This document shows, piece after piece, positions 11,810 through 22,216 of a stretch of 64,000 bases of DNA. Both the position numbers and the translations under genes were made by a program. Position 1 is the first letter of the stretch, and each line of letters opens with the position of its first letter. The DNA is from Saksenaea vasiformis B4078 (taxonomy: Eukaryota > Mucoromycota > Mucoromycetes > Mucorales > Saksenaeaceae): positions 124,001 through 188,000 of the forward strand of contig JNDT01001927.1 in assembly GCA_000697055.1 (NCBI GenBank). The letters run 5' to 3'. Under the pieces are notes generated by a model. That model did no database searches, had not been told where the DNA came from, and was given only the letters and a program-made list of their open reading frames with translations.

Positions 11810-13649
11810 TTAGGCAGTTGTTGTTTTGCATGTTGCCTTCTGCATGTTCCTAGAGATCATTGCAATCATGTTATTGCCAACAATTGTGCTCTCAGAGAAT
11901 CGGTCTCGGAAGAAATCAGCCGTACTGGTGAACCGTTTTTGATAACCCTCCATGCTGCCAAGTTCGACGCATTCGGCCCAACCGCGTGCACATGTCACAA
12001 ACTCCATGTCATCTGGTCTGATTTCTTTGCGATACAATGCTGCCTTGATCGCATCATCTAGCATGGCTTCGCTACGGAACAAATATTCCGTAATGCCCCT
12101 ATGTCCAGTAACATCACATTAATCGTCCTTCCTGTTGTTTCCTGGGGAGTCTTACATCCACAATCGAAACAAAGGTGTTTGACACACCATATGTTCATAA
12201 GGATTAAGTTTCAGTGTATGCCAGCAATCCACCTATGAGACCATGTTTAGTTCAGATTGGGTTAATGGTACTTCCTTTGCATACCATTGCTAACAAGGAC
12301 AGATGGGAATTGGGTTCACGTTGTTCTTTGGGCATCTTTGATAAGGAAAACTCATCGAGAATTTCATCGGATAACAGAATAGGGATGTGATCCTTCTGTA
12401 AACCACCGAACACGTAGTCTCCAGCCTGATAGATAGAATACAATACGTCAGAACTACCAACCTCTTTTTGTTTCTTTCTTCGTTACCGCTTTGATTCTTG
12501 CACGAAATTCGTCTTCCTTCTCTTGAATCATCAGTTTGAATAGATCTGCAACTGATCGTGCGTACTGCGTGATTTGCACTTTCGCTATAGGATTCATGAT
12601 AGCAAGGCCTGCGTAGACGTGCCACTTATTGCTGTAGATTCGCATAGCGACGTTGACCTTGACATTTTCAATACCACCTACAAAATGTGGAACCAACCAC
12701 TAAAGAAACGAGGGTTCAGCTCCAACGAGATGTACACAGAATTAGATGATTTACCGGAAACTGGCTGTTTGCCTTCCATGCACTTCCCATACTACGAAGA
12801 CGGGTTAATCACGTTCCTTTTTTTTTTTTTACGCGATCTCTCTGTACCTTAAGAAGGCAGCATGGGTCACTGCTTGCGTATCAGCTGTGATTCGATCATG
12901 CTCTTCTGCGCTAAGATGGACCAGATTGGATTCAAAACATGACAGGATTCGTAACACCAAATTGTAGTGCTCGTCTGTGGCACGTTGACGAATGACAACC
13001 AAGGGCTGGTTTTTCGGATCGACTGCCGGACCATGCATGGAGTGACAGCAAACAATATCAACATCTGGAGGCAAATACTTCTGCAAAGCTACGACCTCTG
13101 GTAATTTTACGGAAGTCTAATTTTTACCATGAACCTTTTCTTACTCCTATTGATTGAGCATTCTTTTTTTACCTGACCACCAACAATAGCGCCCATTTTC
13201 GTTGCTGTGGCGATTCCCTTTTCGGTTAGATTACCTGTATCCTAGCTCGTTGCGAAACGTACCTGGGCCATATTTGGCTACCACAGCTTCGATATATTCA
13301 GCCTCGACGGCGTACATAATCCAATCACATCGTCGAGAAACATGGAATCCATCTGGAAGGACATTGATTCCTGTACCTGAAAAAGAAAAAAAAAGAAGAA
13401 AGGAATGAGGTTAGAATTGATCTTATAATAAGAGCTACCTTACCTTCAAATTCTTCCTTCAATTTCTCATATCTCTCTGGCAGGTCACATACGTTGACTC
13501 TAACGTTGACGTTGGCGTCATTTAGCAACGGATGATGGGCAAACGCGCAAAAACCTTTTCCAGCCTGCATCGGACAGCTTTCGAGCATAGAATTTGCCCA
13601 TGCCTCCACAACCAATAATGCCGATCTCGATTGTCTCTTTTTCACTCAT
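11810..13649 (-). CDS. TYR1: Prephenate dehydrogenase (tyrosine biosynthesis)
   Basis: This enzyme oxidatively decarboxylates prephenate to 4-hydroxyphenylpyruvate, the last committed step toward tyrosine in fungi. The product is 440 aa in ten exons: 13649-13555, 13499-13444, 13376-13263, 13204-13173, 13116-12848, 12791-12755, 12699-12487, 12425-12285, 12232-12156 and 12098-11810. All phases agree, and the order follows yeast Tyr1 end to end. The Rossmann motif GCGGMG is at residues 13-18. Downstream come GAIVGGQTSVKLPE, CCHSMHGP, the AEEHDRITADTQAVTHAAFL helix and NVAMRIYSNKWHVYAGLA. The acceptor of exon 3 could also be six bases downstream (13370), removing two residues. Exon 4 has a closer alternative acceptor, but the one used gives the conserved GPATKMGA junction. 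Confidence 0.95.
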
Positions 13650-13993
13650 GTTGCTTTGCAAAACAGAAGAAAATAAATTAAAAGAGTCGGAATGGGAACG
13701 TTCAGACACGATCCTCCTTGAGTGGAGCTCCAACGTCACGTTTTTTCTCCCCTCTCAACTTGCAACCGTTTTCTTGTCGCGTTCAGGCAGGGTTCATGCG
13801 TAAAAAAAAGTATTCTAGATTTTGGTACCACTAGGAACCCCTAAATATGTACATCTTTAGTTTCTAATGGTCCATATGAATGACCTATGTCGTTAACATG
13901 CTCAGAATCTATGTTTGAGAACAAAAATAAAGATGAACATCTGGTCACAACAAAAGTAGTAGGCGTACGGATTAAGGGAAGAAAGGACATAAA
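13650..13993. other. Intergenic region between TYR1 and the GT4 gene
   Basis: This 344-bp stretch holds the 5' flank of TYR1 and the 3' flank of the upstream minus-strand GT4 gene. No coding or structural signal is seen. Confidence 0.6.
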
Positions 13994-15340
13994 CTATCGG
14001 GTATCGGTGATGATGGTGTTGATCGTGTTTTTCGTACTGATTGGCATATCTAAACAAGTAGACATGGGCTTAGTAAAACGCAATCCATCATCTTCTGCTG
14101 TAAAGTCTTCTTCCACGCCACTGTCGCCAGCTGCTTCAGTTTCATGCGCTGCCTCTTTTAGGACGGAGGGTGCTGTTGGGGATGAAATGGCTGCGTCACG
14201 GTACGTTCGCACCATGCACTCCATGGCTTCGTGCCATGAATATCCTTTTGCCGACTGTGTTGCATTTCGCCCCATTTGTTGACGTACATCAGGATTCATC
14301 ACAAGATGTTCAAGATTACGCCGGAACTGTTGGCATTGTTCTTCGTAAACCAAACCGGTTGTATCCAGCAACAAGCCGGTTTTCCCATCATCTACAAGAT
14401 CCCGAACGCCTTCTGCAACCAATCCTGCCACGGGAAGACCTGACGCCATTGCTTCCAGTACCACTTGTCCAAATGTCTCAGTAACAGAGGGAAATGCAAA
14501 GATATCAGCCGATGCAAATGCTGTTGCGAGCTGGAAGCCTTGGAGGTAGCCAGTAAAGGTGACGGGTGTGGCGGAACGTGCACATGCTGACTGGATTGTA
14601 TCGAAAGCTGGTCCATGACCTACGATCACCAGATGTGTCCGCGTATGATCCATTTGTTTGTACGCATCCACCACCAACTCTATGTTCTTCTCGAAGGAGA
14701 CTCTGCCAACATAAAGGATAACCACCTTGCTTGCAGCTTCCTTTTCAGAAAGTCCCATCCATCGAGCGCGAAGCTCACTAGAGTAATTGTTCGGGGAAAA
14801 TAAACTCATGTCGACACCTCGCGGCCAAATACGTAAATTGTTGAATCCTTGTTCCTGAAGCATTCGTGAGGTAGACGAGGAAGGACAGACAGTGTAATGG
14901 CATTGAGCGTGGCAGAACCGATTCCAGCGCCACATGATCGGCGCCAGGATACCCCAGCCGAAATGCTGACAGTACGTCGCCAGATTCGTATGATAAGAAG
15001 CTACCAAGGGTACGTTCGGAAGATAGATTCGGCATATTGCCAATGCGGCTGCACCAAGCCAGACCGGGTCGACGAGGTGTATCACGTCCGGTGCAAATTC
15101 TATCAATCTTTTTGTAAACTGGGGTCGCCATAAGTTCAGCTTCAGTTCGGGATACGGTAAAAACGGAATACCAGCCGTTCCGAGAAGTTCTGCGCCAGCA
15201 TAAGTGGCCATGCCACTCTCAGGTCCGAGCAACACTACCTTGTGTTGGCCTCTTTGCAAATGCTCCAATAATTGTGCCAATGTTCGCGTGACGCCGTCGA
15301 CCTTGGGAAAGAAATTTTCGGTAATGATAGCAATCCGCAT
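13994..15340 (-). CDS. GT4-family glycosyltransferase (SQD2 / alpha-mannosyltransferase-like)
   Basis: This is a retaining GT-B glycosyltransferase, 448 aa, in a single uninterrupted exon. The N-terminus MRIAIITENFFPKVDGVTR is the classic GT4 start with the donor-side loop. RPRGVD-like WPRGVDMSLFSP and VILYVGRVSFEKN mark the linker and the second Rossmann domain. The E-x7-E motif is seen in SVTETFGQVVLEAMASGLPV. This pattern is closest to bacterial/plant SQD2-like sulfoquinovosyl and GDP-mannose-dependent transferases; the acceptor cannot be told from sequence. The C-terminal about 60 residues are acidic and low in conservation. Lack of introns is unusual here, because most neighbours have 3-13 exons; this may reflect horizontal acquisition or retroposition. 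An out-of-frame hydrophobic ORF overlaps the start (see findings). Confidence 0.88.
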   Translation of the reverse strand: MRIAIITENFFPKVDGVTRTLAQLLEHLQRGQHKVVLLGPESGMATYAGAELLGTAGIPFLPYPELKLNLWRPQFTKRLIEFAPDVIHLVDPVWLGAAALAICRIYLPNVPLVASYHTNLATYCQHFGWGILAPIMWRWNRFCHAQCHYTVCPSSSTSRMLQEQGFNNLRIWPRGVDMSLFSPNNYSSELRARWMGLSEKEAASKVVILYVGRVSFEKNIELVVDAYKQMDHTRTHLVIVGHGPAFDTIQSACARSATPVTFTGYLQGFQLATAFASADIFAFPSVTETFGQVVLEAMASGLPVAGLVAEGVRDLVDDGKTGLLLDTTGLVYEEQCQQFRRNLEHLVMNPDVRQQMGRNATQSAKGYSWHEAMECMVRTYRDAAISSPTAPSVLKEAAHETEAAGDSGVEEDFTAEDDGLRFTKPMSTCLDMPISTKNTINTIITDTR

Positions 15341-18300
15341 TGTCGCATGAACGTCTTCAACGGCACAAAGAAGTAGTAGAAGAGCAAGAGAACCAAAGCA
15401 AAGATATGAACGTCACGCAGCATGGCTTTGCCCCCACGCACGGAAAAAAAAAAAAAAGGATTGATCAGATGTCTCAATGCGTTGGGTTACAGCGTGACTT
15501 TTGCTAGGTAACCTTTACGCGATCATCCAACAAGTTAACTTTTTCGTATTTTACCCCTTTCGGCACATTTCTCCTGAAACGCTTGTTGTATCACCTTCGG
15601 AATTCTCGATCACAGCATTGAATAAAGATTCCACTTTTAGCGTGTACCTTTTCGAACCGTTGCTAATTGGTCAAGCTAATAAAGATAATTCATGCACAAT
15701 ACAGAAAGGGGCATGTACTAAAGAAGCACTCAGAGAACAGCAGTCTCGAGTTTATGAAGTACCAATTCGACGAGGAACGAGTTTCTTTTTGACGTCTTTA
15801 TCGAGAGTTTGATCGTTGCCATCACTTCCAAACATGAACACGCCTATATTTCTGATTTCATAAAAAGCGCTTTTGCTCGTTAACAGAGCGCCTTGCTTAA
15901 AATTTCTTGTCGTTGAATCTTCAGCGGATAAGCATAATCTGCCCTTAAAAAGGACAGGCGCAACTGGAGTCGTGTGTGAACACAGGTAGCAAGATAGGGT
16001 ACATGAACAAGGTCTCCTCCCTAATTCTGTTACTGCAACCAGCCCAAGTGTTTCTATGGTAGACGTTGATTAGCAATTGCTGACCAAAGTTCCACGGACG
16101 AATCCAACTGTCGTGATATAAAGGCTTATGGAGAGGAAAACGGAGGGCAGAAAAGGCTCTTTGTTGATAACATCAATGCTTTATGGTGCAACTATGCCTC
16201 ATTATGCAGGCTTTGAAACGCTCTATCCTTGACTGGCAATACAGGCATATAGCCATTGTCGCATGACAGAGACACAGATTGTGACCATGATCGACAGATA
16301 TTACCCACAGTTTGGATGCAGTGTTCTCGAGCGAGCTAATGAATAACCGTGATTGCACGGGATTTGGCGAACCGAGAGCTTTGTAGAAATATGTGGAGTC
16401 GGTACTCCGCCCAGGAATGGACAGAGGGACCAGCATTGCATTTGCCGAATAAAGCATGATAGAAAAGTAGATCAAATGGCGTACCTCGGTGTCTGCATAG
16501 GTAAACGTGCAGATAGCTTTTTCTATGGGATCAGCTGATGAAGACTGTGCATCTGTCTGGTAAACCAGGACGATTCATACAGTCAAACCCCGTTTAAGTT
16601 ATACCACCATTTGCCCAATTTTTGATAACCATATCCTGGTTATAACAGAAGTGGGGTCTTAGCTAGTTCAGTGTGCTCTGAATCAGACAAAAGACATTTC
16701 CACCATAACGAGGTTATCCACCTGCAGTGCTGGACACCAAGCTCGGTTTCAGTTCCCTTGCCGACTTGGCCGGCCAAAACCTGGCAACATGTAATAAACA
16801 TGTCAAAGCCAATGTCTGACGCATCTTGAACACCTGTATCCTGACCTGAAGTCAAATTAAAGATCAGGACATGACATAGCCCCGCTTGATCCAAGACCAC
16901 AGTAGAAAAGAACAATGAACAAGATAAGCGTATTAAGACACCCGAAAGGACATGTTTTACCCAACCATGATCTTTTTATAAGCTCCATTCCAATTTATTG
17001 AGTATAAATAGGATAGAAAACGATGTACTATAACGACATCTCTTTTTTTACCTGAATTTTACGATTCAAAAGAGTCTCAGAGGATTTATCTGTCTGATTT
17101 TCCCTATCTCTTATCTATCCATTTATCACACAGAGCACACTATGAGAATGGTTGCTTGCGTGCGTACGTGCTGCAACTCGTTAGGTACTTAACAAATTAC
17201 ACCAACATACGCAATGGTGTCACGGTGGATTGTGTGCGCTCGACTGAAAGTCCTAAGCGATTTTCATGCATATTTATTTTCGAGAAGCGAGCTGATCGCT
17301 ATTAAGGATTATGCAGACGTACGCTGGATACATAATAACTCTGCATGCAGGTCGGTTTGAACAAGACGAATATGACAGTCGTAACGACTGCTTTCGTACG
17401 TCAATCGTCAATAGGCAACGCTTCCAACGTCCCACGCATTGTGGTAGAATTTCATATTTACCTTTGGTTGTTATTATTCATTGCTTTATTGCTTGGTCCT
17501 GTTCATATGCCGACACGATAGGTTGTAACACACTAAGCAGATGTCGTATAGGTGAGGTTTGACAATAATCAGTCATGTATTTTGCAGTGTGTATTGTTAT
17601 TTTCTCCATCAGACCGTCCTTGAAAGTCAGTTGAATATGCTACTGTTATGGTCTTTGGCGGCAGGAAGGTATCCATCTTATTAAGCTAGCAGGGAATAAA
17701 CCTCTGGAATGAGAGCGCCCTTCACTTGAGGGAAAGGTCTCGCATCCATGAGTCTACACAATCACAGTCATCAAGTAACCTCTCGCGGGTATGCTGCGGC
17801 CTAACGCTATAACCAGAGCATCCCAGATACTACTATGCCGAGTAACAGGAATGTGATAAAGATAGGAGGACTATTCGGTCCAAGGTATGTGCTTCATTCA
17901 TACTGCTTTCACAGCATGGTGACATGTCATCTTTCATCAGGTTCAACATCAAGAGGCCTGCCTTGTATGACGAGGAATACCCTATTCCTAGAACATCAAG
18001 CCATAGATAGAACGATGTTCCAAAGATAGTAATATATCGATGTTGATCAAGGGCCGCATCGATAATCACAACAGTTGCCTATCCCTTCCGATCACCATGC
18101 TCTATGGTTCTCATTTTATACCTACCAGGTTACTCGTCCAGCAGACAAGTGTTCTGCTTAGCAGCGGTCATCAAAATTCCGACACATCGAACCAGATCAC
18201 ATTTCTTCTTCATATTTCTGAGGCCAACCCCAACAGTCTTTGTTATTGGACGACAGAAATAGTGCACGTGCAAGAATAGAATAGAATAGAATATGCTGAA

Positions 18301-18747
18301 GCCCGAGTTAGGAGGTGGTGAATAGCAAAAAGTGGTTGAGTTTCGTTGTTAGCGTTGTATTGCCAGCGATCTTGAAGCGGTTTCCAATACCACCCAGGGA
18401 CACTCAACAATAACTGCGCGTTTACTCAAAAAGCGGAGCTCTTGTCTCAACAGGTCAGGAGAAGTGTCTGAAATGACCATGTGGAGAGGGTCAATGAGGA
18501 TCATGTCAAGGAAAGTAAAGGTTATACTCAGCAAATTGTTTTACGTGTAACCAACGAGACCAGCGATGTACCAGGCTTGGCAAGGTCGGGCAGGCTTTGC
18601 ACCAGGTACAGGAACAAATCACTATTTATGGCAAAAGCGGAGTTCGGCTCTTTTTTTCCACTGTGGCGAGGTTTGGTAGTATTTTTATTTTTTCTGTCTT
18701 TTTACTTTCTTTTCCTTCCGCAGGTCTTTCCCGTTTTCTCGTATTCA
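15341..18747. other. 3.4-kb region without recognised genes
   Basis: No frame has a recognisable domain. At 16577-16604 the bases CAGTCAAACCCCG followed by TTTAAGTTATACC resemble the terminal inverted repeats of pogo/Tigger-like DNA transposons. A short CATAACGAGGTTATCC block lies about 100 bp further on, but I could not find a matching second end or a transposase. The right end (18600-18747) is pyrimidine-rich and forms the promoter of the ADAM gene. Confidence 0.5.
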
Positions 18748-21700
18748 ATGACCTTCGGGAAACGGTGTTGGTGCGCATTTATCTATATCTGTCTATTATT
18801 ACCATGGACATTAGGTATAGAATATTGGGGGGTTGGGTTTCCGGTATGCTTTACTTTACTAACAAATCTAATCTAGGTCACTCTGTGAACGACCGGCAAC
18901 TATTGCGGGTTGAACCACTCAACTCGATTAAACTAGATATTGCACCCCGACCAGAATCCTTTTATAAAAAGCGGAACCTTAGTCCAAATCCTTCCTATAA
19001 ACCTTCCGCACGATCCATTGAACACGATGACATTTTGCGCTTGGGATTGAACACGCACAATCAATCGTTCTACATTCACCTCATTCCTAATCTCGACTTA
19101 TTTCACTCCGACGCTGTGGTGAATTATGACGGTGTTGAGGAACGGTTGAATCATGAACAATTCCGTGTCTTTAAAGGATACGTTGTAGATAAAACCTATT
19201 CCGATAGACGTTGGTTAGCAGACCAAACGGGAAATGCAGTGCGAGACGAATTTGCAGCGGAACACGAGCAAGGTGTATTAGGATGGGCTCGGATAGTGAT
19301 CCGGCACGATATAAAGCAAGTCTTTTCTTTTTTCTTTTTTTATTTCCAGTAACGCCAAGATTTTAGCTGACACATCTCCCCGCCTTTTTTTTTTTTTTTC
19401 AACAGGCACCAACTTGATTACCCTATCTTTGAAGGTGCATTTAAAGTACACAATGATATGTATCACATCCAATCCAAAACAAACTACCGACTTGCTAAAC
19501 GATCCGACGATGCCGACCTAACCGAAGAAAAAGACACGATTCATATGGTTGTGTATCGTGAATCCGACACAGTTAAGGCCCCGCTCGAAAGACGTGATGT
19601 TGATGATGATGCTGACAAACCCGGCGCCAAATGTGGTTTTGACAATCTTCATCCATTTGACGCAAATAACCCAAATCCGCTTGCTCCCTTTGATATCCCC
19701 CGTGCACGAGATTTCGGTGTCTACGCTCATCAATCAGGTCTCGATGCCTTTAGTCAGTCATTGGTTAAACGGGCTCCGCCTGCAGGATGTCCTACCACAA
19801 AAAAGAGTAAGAAAGTTGTCCTTTGTTTTCCTTATTCTTTGACTGACATGTGTGCTTTTTTTTTTACCTTGTCTTCTAGTTAACTACATGGGAGCAGGTA
19901 ATGATCCACTTTCCTTTTTAGGGACGCATCACTGATCATTCTACAGCGGCGGACTGCACCTATACAAAGTACTATCAGAACGTCACCAACGCGCGTATGC
20001 AAATTATTAAGGATTGGAATCTGGCTTCGGCATTGTATGAACGCTCGTTCAACATTGCGCTTGGATTGATCAACATCACCATCAAAGCTGAGACCTGTCC
20101 TCCAACACCAACGGATGATGCACCATGGAACCGCGTGTGTTCAGATACCTACACAATCTCCAACCGATTGAGTGATTTTAGTCGCTGGCGTGGAAGAATG
20201 CCCGATGATGGTGCGGGTCTCTGGCATTTGATGACAACGTGTTCGTAGGTACCATCCGATAGTCGCAACCAAATTATCTCACAGTCATTGGATAGGACGG
20301 GTGTCGAGGTCGGTATTGCATGGTCAAGTACACTCTGCACGAAACAGGCAAGAGCACAAAATCGAGGTCGTGGTCAAGAATACGTTTCTGGCACAGGCGT
20401 TACATCTGTCCGTAAGAATGATGCCCGATTTTAGGTTGGATAGGAGGTGACAATAACAACTCAATTGCTTTTTTGTAGTTCGTGATGAATGGAAAGTCGT
20501 AGCACATGAAATTGGTCATAATTTTGGTAACTATATTCCGTATCTTCTTTTTTTTTTTTTTCTTTGCAGAAGCGTCTAACGTGCTTAATCTATCTAGGTG
20601 CTATTCACGACTGTATTTCCCAAAATTGCCCATGTTCCGGAAGTGCTTGTCAATGTTGCCCTCTCAGTTCGACGGAGTGCGATGCCAAGGGCGCGTACAT
20701 TATGAACCCTGCCAGCAATGTTTCAACCAACGATTTTAGTCCTTGTTCCATTGATACGATTTGCAAAGCTTTCCCAAGTCTTGGCTCTTGTTTGGAAGGT
20801 ACACTACAAAGAAGTAGTAGGAAGCGAGTGATGATAAATTAACCCACGATTTTTACGTAGAACCTGGTAGTCGAACGATCAAGACATTACAAATGTGTGG
20901 TAACGGCATTAAAGAGGATGGAGAGGATTGCGATACAGGGGACAAAGACACAGCATGCTGTGATCCCAAGACATGCAAATTCAAGCCAGGTGCCGTATGC
21001 GAGTACGTAGAGACAAACGCAGTTGGATCCGATTCAGCTAATCATTGCTTTACTAGAGATGCGAACGACCTTTGCTGTAATCAATGTCAGATTCGCCCGG
21101 CATCCTACGTGTGTCGACCTGCCGCGGGCAACTGTGATATAGAAGAAAAATGTCCGGGCAATTCGGCTACATGTCCTCCCGACAAACATGTGGACGATGG
21201 AAGCAAGTGTGGCGAGGGACTCCAGTGTGCATCTGGACAGTGTACATCACGCGACGCGCAATGCAAAGCCAAGGGTGCAGAGATGCGGATTACAAGAGCT
21301 TGCGGTGCTGATTCCGGTTCCTGCAGTCTTGTCTGTGATAATCCCAACGGCTTGGGCTGTGTTATCATTCCGGGTTTCTTTATCGATGGTACACCATGTG
21401 GCATTGGCGGTGCTTGCAAGGATGGAAGATGTAATTTGGACAATTTTGGTATGTGTTCTCTGATGCATGCCATCGATCCAGCATATTTAACCTAAACGTT
21501 GTCCTTACTTAGGAAACAATGCGAAGAACTGGATTGAAAACAATTTGAAGATTGTCATTCCTGTTGCTATTGTCGTTGGTCTTCTTCTACTCTTCTGTAT
21601 TCTCCGATGCTGTTGTTATAGTGCTTTACCTGGTACAGGTTACAGAGTGCTAACGGTGAACCAAGCAGCTGCTCCTCCACCTCCACCTGTATACGCTGCA

Positions 21701-21976
21701 CCCTACTACCCTGGCCCAGGTCCAGGTCCAGGCCAAGCACCACCTCCAGGTTGGGTTGATCCTTCAGCCTACAATGGCACCTATCATTCGCCTCCACCTC
21801 CGCCACCCACTTATACACCTGCACCACCTTACACCGCCACACCTCCTCCTCCGCCCGGTCCATCTTATGAAATGAATGCTCCTGAAAACTGGAACAGAAA
21901 TGGGACACCGCCCCCACCTGGTCAGACAGATCCATCAGGTCACCATACGCGACGTTTCCCAGAAGGCACCGTCTAA
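18748..21976 (+). CDS. Membrane-anchored ADAM metalloprotease (disintegrin and metalloproteinase)
   Basis: This 879-aa type I membrane zinc protease is likely a sheddase at the cell surface. Ten exons: 18748-18814, 18877-19315, 19406-19806, 19879-19896, 19947-20244, 20296-20411, 20479-20526, 20598-20798, 20861-21448 and 21513-21976. Residues 1-24 are a signal peptide, followed by a prodomain-like region. The reprolysin zinc site HEIGHNFGAIHD spans 456-467 and is followed by the Met-turn YIMNP. A disintegrin-like Cys-rich domain starts at about 540 (MCGNGIKEDGEDCD). One transmembrane helix lies at about 739-756 and is followed by Cys residues (RCCCY). The cytosolic tail of about 120 residues is packed with PPPP/PGPG runs suited to SH3 or WW binding. 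Exon 4 is only 18 nt, and intron 2 uses a GC donor (AA|GCAAGT). The catalytic residues are intact. Fungal relatives include Aspergillus ADM-A/B. Confidence 0.94.
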
Positions 21977-21980
21977 GCTC

Positions 21981-22030
21981 CTTTCTCTCCCTCCCTCTCT
22001 CTCTCTCTCTCTCTCTCACACACACTCACT
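21981..22030. repeat. CT/CA-rich low-complexity tract in the ADAM 3' UTR
   Basis: A (CT)n run merges into CACACA directly after the ADAM stop codon. It lies between two convergent genes. Confidence 0.8.
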
Positions 22031-22216
22031 CTCTTTGCATACCTCGTGTAACAACAAGAAAAGAACAACGTGTATTTTTGTTTCATTTTTTTTTCTTTGC
22101 TGTTAAAATAAAAAAAAAGTTTCATAAATCAAAGTGTTTCGAGAACATCTGTGAGTGTTTTAAAATCATCTCGAATGGACTTTGCAAATCGAATAATGTT
22201 TTTCTATGGATTGGTG

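Noticed and set aside
18597..18747. Upstream extension of the long frame leading into the ADAM gene, with hydrophobic stretches
   Set aside because: This frame is not the one used by exon 1; the signal peptide from the ATG at 18748 spliced at 18814 is a far better start.
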